Below are positions 8,018 to 17,040 of a stretch of DNA of 64,000 bases, piece after piece (within the stretch, counting starts at the first letter, position 1; each line of letters starts with the position of its first letter). The position numbers and the translations under genes were made by a program. The notes beneath the pieces are model-generated. The model did not search any database and had not been told where the DNA came from. It worked only from the letters and a program-made list of their open reading frames with translations. The stretch spans positions 496,001-560,000 of the forward strand of contig CANLWN010000001.1 in the NCBI GenBank assembly GCA_947494825.1, read 5' to 3'. The stretch comes from an uncultured Flavobacteriaceae bacterium. Lineage in GTDB: Bacteria; Bacteroidota; Bacteroidia; Flavobacteriales; Flavobacteriaceae.

Positions 8018-9133
8018 CTAGCCCCCTCCACGGGTCCGATAGGCCGAAGGCGTGGTACCCTCAAACTTTTTAAAGGCGGTATTAAAGGAGGACAAGCTGC
8101 TAAAGCCGTTATCGAAGGCGATGGCGGAAATAGTATATTTTTCAGCGTGCCCGTCCAATAACATTCGCTTTGCATCCTGAATGCGGTAATAATTTATAAA
8201 ATCGTTAAAGTTCTGTTTAGCATATTGGTTGATGGCTTCCGAAGTCTTTTGCGCGCTTTTTTCAACCAGCTTGCTTAAACTCGCCAAAGAAACATCAGGC
8301 TCCAGATAGATCTTTTTTTCGATCATAATCTTGGTGATCCGCTCAAACAGGGCAGCCTTATCACCTTTGCCAAAAGCATCGCCGTCCATTTGGGTAGATT
8401 TTAATTTAAACGCCCTATAGCTCAAATAATAGATAACCACGGAATAAACAATGGGGCCAATGATATAGGGCACCGTGTCCTCGATAATATTCAACACGTA
8501 GGAAATCCAGATCACAACAAAACCTATCAACAACAACCGCAGCCATTTCAAGATGGCGGCCTGGGATTTTGTTCGCTGCGCCTTGGGATGGGTTTTCCGT
8601 ACGTTCCGCACGCCCCTGGCGGCCATAAAAATATAAAAGGCCAAGTGCAGGTAGATGAAAATAATACTGCTGGCAAACAGGACAATGGCTTCTCTATTAT
8701 GTTCATTGAACCAATCCTTGTTCAGAAAGAAACTCATGGCAAACACCAGAACAAAGGGTGCCAGTTCCAGCAAATAACGTTTTGGCAATGCAAACCTGGC
8801 CCTGGTCATGCCCAAAATGTACCATCGCAACAAGGGCCCAATGATCAGCAAAAAGGACAGGCCGGCAAATATGAACAGGGGCTCCAGGTCATCGCCAAAA
8901 TACAACATGACCGACTTACCGATCCTAAAGGCCATGAAAATCAATATCAGCCCCAGGAGCAGGTTGGGCAAACTGCGTTTCTTGTTGAAGAAGCAAAGGT
9001 AACTGGCAAAAAACACCCCATGTAAGAGTCCGGCGCTGCTAATGACTACAAGAAGTATCTCTAAAAAGCCCAAGTGGTTGTTTTTCCCAAATTTAACTAT
9101 ATTCTGCTTGGGCGTCCTCCATTTTTTTGGCAA
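8018..9133 (-). CDS. Membrane-anchored AraC-family transcriptional regulator
   Basis: The 371-residue protein has about seven hydrophobic segments between residues 22 and 240, then a C-terminal AraC HTH pair (roughly 265-365, with ISAIAFDNGFSSLSSFNTAF and a final TPSAYR). This architecture is common in Bacteroidota, where the membrane part is thought to sense a ligand. The start at 9133 overlaps the 3' end of the upstream DJ-1-like gene by 41 bases, so translational coupling is possible. A TTG at 9073 just after that gene's stop is an alternative start. Regulation of the co-transcribed DJ-1-like gene is a plausible role. Confidence 0.85.
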   Translation of the reverse strand: MPKKWRTPKQNIVKFGKNNHLGFLEILLVVISSAGLLHGVFFASYLCFFNKKRSLPNLLLGLILIFMAFRIGKSVMLYFGDDLEPLFIFAGLSFLLIIGPLLRWYILGMTRARFALPKRYLLELAPFVLVFAMSFFLNKDWFNEHNREAIVLFASSIIFIYLHLAFYIFMAARGVRNVRKTHPKAQRTKSQAAILKWLRLLLIGFVVIWISYVLNIIEDTVPYIIGPIVYSVVIYYLSYRAFKLKSTQMDGDAFGKGDKAALFERITKIMIEKKIYLEPDVSLASLSKLVEKSAQKTSEAINQYAKQNFNDFINYYRIQDAKRMLLDGHAEKYTISAIAFDNGFSSLSSFNTAFKKFEGTTPSAYRTRGGG

Positions 9134-10202
9134 AAGAGGTCAGACGGATCAAATCGTAAAATTGACCGATCTTGCCCCGCATGGCCGCTATGATGCCATG
9201 TTTTGCTATTAGCAGCCTATCAAAAGGGGTCTTGGCATCGGCCGACATCTCCTTTATCATTTCCCTCGCCTTTTGGGCGCCTTGTTCATGGTAGGCATTT
9301 AATATTTTAACGGCATTCTCTTCCCCCGTAATCTGCCTGAATTTTGGGGTATGGCCCAATTGCCGTACCATAGTTTCGGCCACGGCCCAAACGGACCAAG
9401 GGTTCTGGCCGGTAACCAAGTTCTGGTCATGGCTCATTTTTTCCAAATACATGGCACCCGGATTAAAACGGGCCCCTTGGGCGATCAACTTGTCCTGCAA
9501 TAGAAAGGGAAATACGGAGGCCGCGTCTGGAATAAGCAATAGTTCCTCCTCGTTGGTAAAGCTACTCACCGATTTGTTTTCCAAAAGGGCGCGCCCATCA
9601 TCCAAGGTAACATTGACCAAGGCCGCTGGGCCATGGCAGACCGCACCTATGACTTTATTGGATTGGTAGTAATTGCGGATAAGCGCTTGGATTTTTTTGT
9701 TTTCAGGAAAATCGAACATCGCTCCTTTTCCGCCTACAAAGAAGACCGCTTCGTAGTCTTCTTCCACCACATCCTTTATAGCAATGGTGTTACTGGTTTT
9801 TTGCTGCGCGATGGGGTCGTTCAAAAAAGCGAAATCATAGGCCCCCATATCCTCGTCATCAATGACTACGGGTGGCTTCCCGCCCAGCGGACTGGCCACA
9901 TCCACTTCAAAACCATTGGCCTGGAACACATAATAGGCACGGGCCAGTTCTGTAAGTTCATAGCCGGTAGATTTTCCGCTATTGCCCATAGTAGCAGTGC
10001 TGGTAACCACCGCCAGGATCTTACCGCGATGGGCCGGAATGTTTTCGGTTACATAGGGAAGATTTTCTACTAGAGAAGTTGCTATTTGTTTGTTCTGGGG
10101 CGGAATTAGACTTTTAAACCAGAAGCCAAAAGAAACGAGCAATACAATAAGGCTTGCCAGGGTAATCAAGGTCCATTTTAGGATGGGATACTTTTTCAAC
10201 AT
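9093..10202 (-). CDS. Membrane-anchored DJ-1/PfpI family protein (Hsp31/GATase1-like)
   Basis: The 369-residue protein has an N-terminal membrane helix (about residues 9-30) and a DJ-1/PfpI domain over about 60-290. GAVCHGPAAL carries the nucleophilic-elbow Cys (C189) followed by His190, and GGKGAMFDF (about 157) forms the usual loop. Relatives act as glyoxalase III-type or chaperone-like enzymes. A C-terminal extension of about 80 residues is helical and not recognised. It shares a transcript with the AraC regulator downstream. Catalytic type is supported; substrate is not. Confidence 0.88.
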   Translation of the reverse strand: MLKKYPILKWTLITLASLIVLLVSFGFWFKSLIPPQNKQIATSLVENLPYVTENIPAHRGKILAVVTSTATMGNSGKSTGYELTELARAYYVFQANGFEVDVASPLGGKPPVVIDDEDMGAYDFAFLNDPIAQQKTSNTIAIKDVVEEDYEAVFFVGGKGAMFDFPENKKIQALIRNYYQSNKVIGAVCHGPAALVNVTLDDGRALLENKSVSSFTNEEELLLIPDAASVFPFLLQDKLIAQGARFNPGAMYLEKMSHDQNLVTGQNPWSVWAVAETMVRQLGHTPKFRQITGEENAVKILNAYHEQGAQKAREMIKEMSADAKTPFDRLLIAKHGIIAAMRGKIGQFYDLIRLTSFAKKMEDAQAEYS

Positions 10203-10350
10203 AACTGCGTTTATTTAGATTTTGGGCTAAATAAGACAACATAGTTGGTAAAAGCTGTTGAAATGATAATTCCGTCAGAAATAAAATCGAGATAGCTGCA
10301 TGAGAAAATTAGGACAGACTGGTTTATTCATCGCTGGCTCTCAAAACGGA

Positions 10351-10677
10351 CTAGGCGAGTTTAATTTCATGCTCCCAGTCCCACGTTTTATATTTTGACC
10401 TCGAAACCAGGGTCAGCTGGTTTACATCGATCTGCTCCGAATACCCATTTTTCTGAAAATGCTGCAGGCTTTCGTACAGCATTTTCTTTCCCGTGGTCTT
10501 GGAAATGGTCATGTGCGGGTTATCCGAGAGAGCGAACGATTTCAACTTCCCTTTGAGATGATCATCGCGCAACATTTGAATGTCTTGATGTATACTGGCA
10601 ATAGTTTCACTCTTGTACATGTTCAGAAATAAGGTTCTTGAACCCTCGAAAACGCCAAACTTATCTATATTTGACTT
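10351..10677 (-). pseudogene. 3' half of a 2'-5' RNA ligase-like gene (broken copy)
   Basis: The minus strand encodes GVFEGSRTLFLN, then SDNPHMTISKTTGKKMLYES and a C terminus TLVSRSKYKTWDWEHEIKLA. These match the C-terminal half of the complete ligase-like gene at 11844-12425, with roughly four bases in five identical over about 310 bases. Only the second HxT motif is present; the first half and its catalytic His are missing. Upstream of the homology the frame runs antisense into the WG-repeat gene, so it cannot give a working protein. It and the complete copy bracket the WG-repeat gene. Confidence 0.85.
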
Positions 10678-10693
10678 GAATGAAGAAAAATAA

Positions 10694-11809
10694 ATGAAAG
10701 TCCTCAAAAATGATAAAATCCTTGCACCAGTTCGCCTAGGCAAAAAATGGGGTTTTATCAATAGAAAAGGAGACTTTGAAATACCGCTTCAATTTGATTA
10801 CGCCTATGGTTTTTATGAAGGGAGGGCAAAAGTGGTAATTGGAAAAAAGTGTGGTTTTATAAATGACATGGGAGAGTTTGTAATTCCGCCTATTTATGAT
10901 CTAGATAAGTCATTTAATTTTTTCGTTAACGGTTTTGTAAAAGTAAGATTGGAGGGAAAGTCATCTATGATAGACCCTATAGGGAATGGAATGGACGTCA
11001 GTAGCTATGAGGAAATTTACGAATTTTCAGAAGGTCTGGCTTCTGTCAAATTAAATGGGAAATGGGGATATATTAATTCATTTGGCGATATGGTCATACC
11101 CCCTAAATATAATACTACCTATGAATTTCAAGAAGGTCTAGCTGAAGTAGAATTGAATGGAAAGTGGGGTTACATTAATAATAAGGGGAATGAAGTTATT
11201 CCTTTAAAATATAGTGATGCTGCAGAATTTTCCGAAGGTTTGGCCCGGGTAGAGCATAAAAACAGCTATGGATTTATAGATAAAGAGGGTAATGAAACTA
11301 TTCCATGCCAATATGGAGATGCTGGTATATTTTCTGAGGGAATGGTTGCGGTTGCAGAAAATGAGCTTTGGGGCTTTATAAATAGTAAGGGAAAACAGTT
11401 AACCCCATTTAAATATAACCCACAGGAATCCAAATACTATTACCTACCCAATAGACCCCACTCATTTAGTGAAGGTTTAGCGGCCGTTCAATTTGCGGAC
11501 AAATATGGTTTTATAGATAAAAATGGGGATGAGATTATCCCTTTTGAATATTCTTCCACATATGGTTTTCAAGATGGGTTCGCCTTTGTTAAAAATGCCT
11601 ATGGCGGTTTTATAGATAAAAAGGGAGATGTTGTAGTTCCATTAAAATACTGGGAAGCAAAAAGGTTCTCGCATGGATTGGCTGCGGTAAAATTAAATGA
11701 TAAATGGGGTTTTGTGGATACCAATGGTGAAGAAGCTGTTCCTATACAATTCGATTATTTGGGAATTTTCAGAAATTGTAACGCACCCTTTGAAAGGATA
11801 AAAGACTAG
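10694..11809 (+). CDS. WG-repeat protein
   Basis: The 371-residue protein is built almost entirely from tandem WG beta-repeats of about 35-45 residues. Each contains a (K)WGFI(N/D)xxGxxxIPxxY/F-type core, for example KWGFINRKGDFEIPLQFDYA, KWGYINSFGDMVIPPKYN and KWGFVDTNGEEAVPIQFDYL. About nine repeats are recognisable, some degenerate. There is no signal peptide. Such repeats form beta structures used for binding; the partner is unknown. The gene is visibly more AT-rich than the IorAB/GH16 region and lies between two copies of a 2'-5' RNA ligase 3' end on the opposite strand, which suggests later insertion. Confidence 0.9.
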   Translation: MKVLKNDKILAPVRLGKKWGFINRKGDFEIPLQFDYAYGFYEGRAKVVIGKKCGFINDMGEFVIPPIYDLDKSFNFFVNGFVKVRLEGKSSMIDPIGNGMDVSSYEEIYEFSEGLASVKLNGKWGYINSFGDMVIPPKYNTTYEFQEGLAEVELNGKWGYINNKGNEVIPLKYSDAAEFSEGLARVEHKNSYGFIDKEGNETIPCQYGDAGIFSEGMVAVAENELWGFINSKGKQLTPFKYNPQESKYYYLPNRPHSFSEGLAAVQFADKYGFIDKNGDEIIPFEYSSTYGFQDGFAFVKNAYGGFIDKKGDVVVPLKYWEAKRFSHGLAAVKLNDKWGFVDTNGEEAVPIQFDYLGIFRNCNAPFERIKD

Positions 11810-11843
11810 TTGTTCCCTAAAAATGTACATTTTAATTTACCAC

Positions 11844-12425
11844 TTACAATTCTTCTTCAGAAAGTGTAATGTGATGCGCCCAGTCCCAGGTCTTATACTT
11901 TGACCTGGAAACAAGGGTCAGCTGGTTGACTTCGATTTGCTGGGAATACCCATTTTTCTGAAAATGCTGCAGGCTTTCATACAGCATTTTCTTTCCCGTG
12001 GTCTTGGAAATGGTCATATGGGGGCTGTCCGAAATAAAGAACGCTTTCAACTTTCCTTTAAGGTGATTGTCACGCAAAATTTGGACGTCCCGATGTATCC
12101 CCTCGATCGCTTCGTTCTTGGAAATGTTGAGGAACAAGGTTCTTGAACCCTCGAAAACATCAAACGTGTCTATATGTAATGTGAAACGTTCCTTTTGCCC
12201 CAACTGCCCTAAACCCTGTATGAGCAGGTCCTGATGCTTTGCGTTCATTTTAAAGGCCGCAAGGGTAATATGGGGTTTTGATCCGGAGAGCGGTTGTTTT
12301 CCATACAAGGATTCAAATTGCTTTTTAAACTCCGTTACCTGGTCATACACGAGCTCCGGAGGTACAATCCTAAGGTTGTAGTACTTTATCTTGGACGTAA
12401 AGATGGGCAAACGCAATTGTTTCAT
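11844..12425 (-). CDS. 2'-5' RNA ligase family protein (2H phosphoesterase superfamily)
   Basis: The 193-residue protein has the two H-x-T motifs that define 2H phosphoesterases: KPHITLAAF (H52, T54) and SPHMTISK (H136, T138). The start at 12425 (MKQLRLPIF) was chosen because the 21 residues upstream look unlike the family and overlap a low-complexity leader. Family members act on 2',3'-cyclic or 2'-5' phosphodiester RNA ends. The C-terminal half is duplicated at 10351-10677 beyond the WG-repeat gene. No tRNA-splicing partner is near. Confidence 0.85.
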   Translation of the reverse strand: MKQLRLPIFTSKIKYYNLRIVPPELVYDQVTEFKKQFESLYGKQPLSGSKPHITLAAFKMNAKHQDLLIQGLGQLGQKERFTLHIDTFDVFEGSRTLFLNISKNEAIEGIHRDVQILRDNHLKGKLKAFFISDSPHMTISKTTGKKMLYESLQHFQKNGYSQQIEVNQLTLVSRSKYKTWDWAHHITLSEEEL

Positions 12426-12539
12426 TGGATAGGAATTTGGTATCCGGACTCGGGCTAATCCCCCAAAAATTACGGTAAAAACCAACAACTAACAAATTAC
12501 GGATTTGTTGGGTCACATTCAAATAGGTAGTAAAGTACC

Positions 12540-12630
12540 GTTCCCATGCACTCCCCTCCTCTTCTAAAATGGCTTCGGAGAATATATGGCAGGCTCAGAA
12601 AAAGCGTGCCTGCAGAAAGGCAGGCCACTT
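12540..12630. repeat. Intergenic repeat patch with hairpin
   Basis: GCCTGC/GCAGGC (12608-12613/12620-12625) forms a 6-bp stem with a 6-nt loop. The preceding CACTCCCCTCC with a nearby CTTCGGAGA resembles the stretch at 462-503, which has ACACTCCCCTCC and TTTCGGAAGA; a shorter CACTCCCCT occurs at 21784-21794. These look like remnants of one dispersed repeat family. Confidence 0.4.
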
Positions 12631-12744
12631 GTCCGCCGAAATGAAATGAAGGATGATTATAATGCAAATGAATATATGCAGTTTCCGTACCGCCAATAAT
12701 AGCTCAAAAACCTTTATGGCTTTACTACAAGTATATTCTAATTT

Positions 12745-13614
12745 TTACTCTTTTATGCCTTCTTTAATTTGAGAGAAATCTATTTGATAAATATTTCTGC
12801 CCCCATCTTTTTCAATTCTTGAAAAATACAATGTATTACCATCTCTAGTTACAAAAGGCACCATTTCACAAGTATCCTTATTTATAACGTCTCCCAAATT
12901 TTTAGGTTTTCCCCAATTACCATCCTTGTAAAAACTAATGTATAGATCACAGCTACCATAACCGCCTTCTCTTTTACTGGAATAAAAGATCATATACTCC
13001 TTATTTGCATCTACGAATGGATGGCCATCCCACTTTTCTGTATTTATTTCTCCCCTAAGCTTGTGAGGTGTATCAAATCCGCCACCTATTTTTTCTGAAT
13101 ACCAGATGTCTTGATCGGAATTATTGCTATTAAATCTAAAAAAGAACATACTCCCATCTGAGGTGATACAAGGAAATCCTTCCGTAAAAGAAGTATTGAT
13201 AAAATCGGGCAGGCGATATGGTTTGCCCCATTGCCCTTCAATTAAGTTCGTTGCCCAAATATCATAATCGTCCTTAGAGCCATCTTGATGCGCATTTCTA
13301 TTTGTCATAAAATACATTGTTTTTCCATCAGGGGTCAACATGGGATCTGTATCCGAAAAAACTCCTGTAAAGCTCACTTTTTCAGGGGTACTCCATTTGT
13401 CATTAACTTTTTCAGTTTTTAGGATAAGACTTCCATCTACATCATTGATCTGTCTTACGAAATACATTGTTCTTCCGTCAGGAGATAATGTTGTGCTGTA
13501 TTCGTTATTGTTCGTAATAAGGCCCGGGCTTACTAATTGAGGCGTTTTCTGTGCATTACATTTAGCATTTGAAACTAAAACTATTGATCCTAGACAAAAT
13601 ATTAATTTATACAT
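12745..13614 (-). CDS. Exported PD40/WD40-like beta-propeller protein
   Basis: The 289-residue protein starts with a signal peptide (cleavage likely near NAKCNAQ). It then has repeated blades of the PD40/TolB type, each with a (L)SPDGxTMYFxRxxN-like core: TLSPDGRTMYFVRQ, LTPDGKTMYFMTNRN, ITSDGSMFFFRFNSN, YMIFYSSKREGGYGSCDLY and VTRDGNTLYFSRIEKDGG. About five or six blades would make a propeller in the periplasm or on the surface. In flavobacteria such domains often serve in binding or as part of secreted systems. It lies 267 bases downstream of a membrane LytTR regulator on the same strand, which may control it. Confidence 0.87.
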   Translation of the reverse strand: MYKLIFCLGSIVLVSNAKCNAQKTPQLVSPGLITNNNEYSTTLSPDGRTMYFVRQINDVDGSLILKTEKVNDKWSTPEKVSFTGVFSDTDPMLTPDGKTMYFMTNRNAHQDGSKDDYDIWATNLIEGQWGKPYRLPDFINTSFTEGFPCITSDGSMFFFRFNSNNSDQDIWYSEKIGGGFDTPHKLRGEINTEKWDGHPFVDANKEYMIFYSSKREGGYGSCDLYISFYKDGNWGKPKNLGDVINKDTCEMVPFVTRDGNTLYFSRIEKDGGRNIYQIDFSQIKEGIKE

Positions 13615-13881
13615 GGGTTTCGTTTTTATTTAATACATCTTAGTGCTTACATATTCAACCAATACGTTAATTTAAAGGATAACGATCTAGTTTTAGGAGT
13701 AAAGGTGTTGGTGAAATTTATCATTGTAATCCAGGCAAAATCCGAGTTCAGGTCACTTGAGGCCAGATAAAGCATCTAATGTTGACTATACAAATGTTGC
13801 CAAAGAGAGGGGGTTATCCAAGTACTATTCTATTAGACGTGGATTAAATAAGTTTACCCGAAGGCGTTTTTCGACGAGTGG

Positions 13882-14691
13882 TTAAATCTCACCGGGAGTT
13901 TTGAAAAAACTTCTTAGGTTTTCTTGATATGTCCTACTTACTTTTAACTTTTTCCCGTTTTTTAAGGTAAGATAGAATTCTTTGTTCCAATGGGGTTGCA
14001 GTTCCCTGATATCATTAATACAAACTATTGTTGAACGATGTATTCTTGTAAATTTCTTTGGATCAAGTTTCCCCTCAAGCTGTATCATTGAATCGTTCAT
14101 CAAATAAAATTTGTCCTCGGAGTGAACCTTTACATAATCTCCGTAGGCCTCAAACCAACTGACTTCATCAATCTGAAGAATCACTATTTTAAATGCTGTT
14201 TTTACCGCAATTCTCTCTAAATAGTTATTTTTCTGGTTCTCTGTTTTCAACGCTCTTAACCCAGTCCAGTCCACTAAGGAAAAGGCGCCTATTAATAACC
14301 AATAAATTAATAGATCGACATGGAATTTTTCAAGGAGCCCTAACAGCACTTCAAAATAGGCTACTTCGGATATGAGAAGATTCCATAGTAAATACACCAC
14401 GAAACCATTTACAATCAAATATAGAACGGCGGTCAAAAGACTTATCCCGAGATGAATTAGTAAAAAAGTTGATTTTGATTTTGAAATAATGGAGAATCGC
14501 TCATAAATGGAAAACACTATTGGCGTAAAAAAGGCCCAAATCAACCATCCCAAAGAAAAGATTATATTTCGGACCCATATTTCCCATTTTGGTAGATTGG
14601 ATAATCCTTTTTCGACTACCATTATGGCTGTGATAAACATCCATAAGAGAAGTACAATTATAATGAGGTGCCTTATTCTAGTTTTTAACAC
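13882..14691 (-). CDS. Membrane LytTR-family transcriptional regulator, copy 1
   Basis: The 269-residue protein has four predicted membrane helices (about 9-28, 40-62, 75-100, 118-145). A C-terminal LytTR DNA-binding domain (about 165-262) includes VSWFEAYGDYVKVHSEDKF, FTRIHRSTIVCI and LTLKNGKKLKVSRTYQENL. It closely resembles the regulator at 16088-16900 over its whole length. The membrane part may sense an envelope signal. The exported PD40 protein is the next gene downstream on the same strand. Confidence 0.9.
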   Translation of the reverse strand: MLKTRIRHLIIIVLLLWMFITAIMVVEKGLSNLPKWEIWVRNIIFSLGWLIWAFFTPIVFSIYERFSIISKSKSTFLLIHLGISLLTAVLYLIVNGFVVYLLWNLLISEVAYFEVLLGLLEKFHVDLLIYWLLIGAFSLVDWTGLRALKTENQKNNYLERIAVKTAFKIVILQIDEVSWFEAYGDYVKVHSEDKFYLMNDSMIQLEGKLDPKKFTRIHRSTIVCINDIRELQPHWNKEFYLTLKNGKKLKVSRTYQENLRSFFKTPGEI

Positions 14692-15128
14692 TTTTTTGTA
14701 GCGATTAATTGGGAATTTCTATCAGAGCTTAAAAATGTAAAGACATAAAGAAAAGGTTCCCATCAAGTCCTTTTTCCAAATAGTCAAAACCTGTTCTGGG
14801 GCCTACGTTTAATGGATATAACTACATTGTTAAGATGACCTAAGATATATCGCCAATTCAATGAAAATAGCTCTGAAGGCCACATTTTGAGCGATAACTA
14901 ATAATGTACGGGGCTGGCCTATTATGTTTTGGACCACTTTTGGCCAAAAATCTATGGTATGAACACCATCGAAGGAGGCCGTATCATAAATAATAAGGCT
15001 AGCGACAAAGGGCAGTGGCTAAACTTGAATAACAATTTTGTCCGATATCTTTTTGCCTAGCTGTGTTTTTTACGTCCATCTGAAGAGAACGTTAATTATT
15101 ATAACGAACAGACTGAGTATCTAATAGC
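14692..15128. other. Gene-free stretch between LytTR copy 1 and a lipoprotein gene
   Basis: About 437 bases upstream of the regulator have no convincing coding frame on either strand. Short open pieces on the plus strand around 14910-14995 are broken by stops and may be relics; I recognise nothing in them. A promoter for the regulator should lie in the last part, but I see no exact TAnnTTTG. Confidence 0.4.
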
Positions 15129-15716
15129 TCATTTTTCTTTAACCGCAGCTTGTGGTGTAATCATTATATGAGCCCTATGTGTGCCGGGATCCATAATCCA
15201 AGGATGGCCCGGAGCTTTTGGTCCATCTGGCAATCCCGTAGATTCGGCCGTTGCATAGGGAATATAAACAACATATCGAACTTTTTGATTTTCTATTTCT
15301 TTTGTTTGCGGATTTACATCACCACTAAAAATAAATAATGTAGTTCTATCCGGCATTTTGAGTTTTCCCGATTTAACCTCATTTTCCCTCGTATCAAATA
15401 CTTCTTGGAAACCTTTCCCCTGATTTCTTAGTTCCCTGCCTCGTGTCATAAAATCATCCAAGTCCTTATGGTAAGCAGCAGTTTGAAACCCTTCATTTTC
15501 TGGATTATCCGCTAGACAGACATATTGATTTGTTCCTTCGCGAAGTACCACTATATTCCCATTGGAATCGTACCCATAGACCTTAGCTCCCTCACGTTGG
15601 CCCTCTGGTGCCGCCAGAACAGCCGTTTTTAATTGCCATGAAGCATCAGGGATTTTTTCTTGAGAGCATGATATGAATGATGTAAAAAGCAATACGGTTA
15701 AAAACGTCGATTTCAT
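15129..15716 (-). CDS. Lipoprotein of unknown function
   Basis: The 195-residue protein has a lipoprotein signal with lipobox Cys at residue 17 (LFTSFISCSQEK). The mature part begins with ASWQLKTAVLAAPEGQREGA and ends with GHPWIMDPGTHRAHIMITP, which is compact and rich in charged turns. I do not recognise the family. It is 371 bases downstream of LytTR copy 2 on the same strand, in the position that the PD40 protein holds relative to LytTR copy 1, and may be that regulator's target. Confidence 0.75.
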   Translation of the reverse strand: MKSTFLTVLLFTSFISCSQEKIPDASWQLKTAVLAAPEGQREGAKVYGYDSNGNIVVLREGTNQYVCLADNPENEGFQTAAYHKDLDDFMTRGRELRNQGKGFQEVFDTRENEVKSGKLKMPDRTTLFIFSGDVNPQTKEIENQKVRYVVYIPYATAESTGLPDGPKAPGHPWIMDPGTHRAHIMITPQAAVKEK

Positions 15717-16087
15717 AATATTTTAATTTTCTATATTATCTATTGGCACTTGCACAAATATCCGAAAGATGTGAGGTGGCGTCCTAACACTTTTCTACGA
15801 AGAGTTGATCGATAACGTTAACCAGACCGATTCTCCAGATGAGCCGTTCTGTTTAAATGGAATTTGGGCATAAATTTTCGCACTTTGTTAGAGCGGGGAG
15901 ATGAAACCTAGAAAAAAACTAAAATTACCTATCTGAAGAGGAAGGAATTTCTTTATAAATTTATTGCTATCGTTATTCGATTAATGATATCAATATCTAT
16001 AGATAACAAGGGCAGTCCTAGCCGTATTCCTATGAGGGTGAATTGAAAGTAGTGAATTGGATATAATTTTCCGAGGACCGTCTTGTT
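15717..16087. other. Gene-free stretch upstream of the lipoprotein gene
   Basis: About 370 AT-rich bases contain no supportable gene. A short inverted pattern AACGTT lies within GATAACGTTAACC near 15810-15822, roughly 100 bases upstream of the lipoprotein start, and ACGTTAA also occurs upstream of the PD40 gene near 13661. Whether these are LytTR sites is not decided by sequence alone. Confidence 0.35.
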
Positions 16088-16900
16088 TTAAATTGCGTTC
16101 GCAATAATTTTTCTTAGATTTTCTTGATACGACCTACTAACTTTTAATTTTTGTCCATTATTTAGGGTCAAGAAGAACTCCTTGTTCATATGTGGCTCCA
16201 GCTCTCTAATGTCACCAATATTGATTATCGTTGAGCGATGTATTCTAACAAATTTGTTTGGATCCAGTAGGTTTTCCTCAAGTTCCTTCATTGAATTATT
16301 TATCAAATGAAACTTATTTTTGGAGTAAACTTTCACATAATCACCATAGGCTTCAAAATAGTTTATATCCTCTACCGGTATAATTAATATTTTCAAGGCA
16401 ACTTTTACAGCAAATCGCTCTACATAATTATTCGTGTAATGATCTGTTTTTAAATCTTTCAATCCAACCCAATCCACAAATGAAAATGCGCCTATTAGCA
16501 CCCAATAGATCAATAAATCAAAATGAAATTTTTCAAAAAGAAAAAGCAACATTTCAAAATAAGTGACCTCGTATACAAATAGGTTCCATAGTAAATACAT
16601 GATAAATCCACTTGAAACGAAATAGAGAAAGGCAGTTAGGATACTAAGACCAAAATGGATTAATAGGAAGGTCGTTTTTTTTGTGTTAATTATGGAGAAC
16701 TTTTGATAGTTATAATGGATTATCGGGGTGAAAGCTGCCCATACCAACCAGCCTAAAGAAAAAATAATATTCTTGGTCCATACATTTTCGCTTGGTGCGT
16801 CTGCCAGACCTTTCTCAATTACCATTATACTGGCGATGAACATCCATAAGAGTCCAATAAAAAAAACTAGGTGTTTTAACTTTATTTTAGACATTCCCAA
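16088..16900 (-). CDS. Membrane LytTR-family transcriptional regulator, copy 2
   Basis: The 270-residue protein has the same plan as copy 1: four membrane helices in the first 145 residues, then a LytTR domain with INYFEAYGDYVKVYSKNKF, FVRIHRSTIINIGDIRELEP and LTLNNGQKLKVSRSYQENL. The two proteins share most residues in both halves, so the gene was duplicated as a unit. Each copy is followed by a different exported protein. It is divergent from the DUF3667 gene across about 140 bases. Confidence 0.9.
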   Translation of the reverse strand: MGMSKIKLKHLVFFIGLLWMFIASIMVIEKGLADAPSENVWTKNIIFSLGWLVWAAFTPIIHYNYQKFSIINTKKTTFLLIHFGLSILTAFLYFVSSGFIMYLLWNLFVYEVTYFEMLLFLFEKFHFDLLIYWVLIGAFSFVDWVGLKDLKTDHYTNNYVERFAVKVALKILIIPVEDINYFEAYGDYVKVYSKNKFHLINNSMKELEENLLDPNKFVRIHRSTIINIGDIRELEPHMNKEFFLTLNNGQKLKVSRSYQENLRKIIANAI

Positions 16901-17040
16901 TAATTAAAAGTGCTGGGTAAGGGTGGATTATTACATCCCCAACTCGGTATAACTAAGATAATCTTATTTTTTGAAAAGCTCCACAATTGGAAGAAAGCCA
17001 TATCTACCTACTTTTTGTAACTTTAATCAAACCATTTTTC

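Noticed and set aside
13740-13881. Short coding-like relic near 13780-13880 on the plus strand
   Set aside because: About 50 codons without start or recognisable domain; too short to claim a decayed gene.
13640-15830. LytTR binding sites (ACGTTAA and ATAACG motifs) upstream of the PD40 and lipoprotein genes
   Set aside because: Single short matches without the tandem 9-bp repeats expected for LytTR sites.
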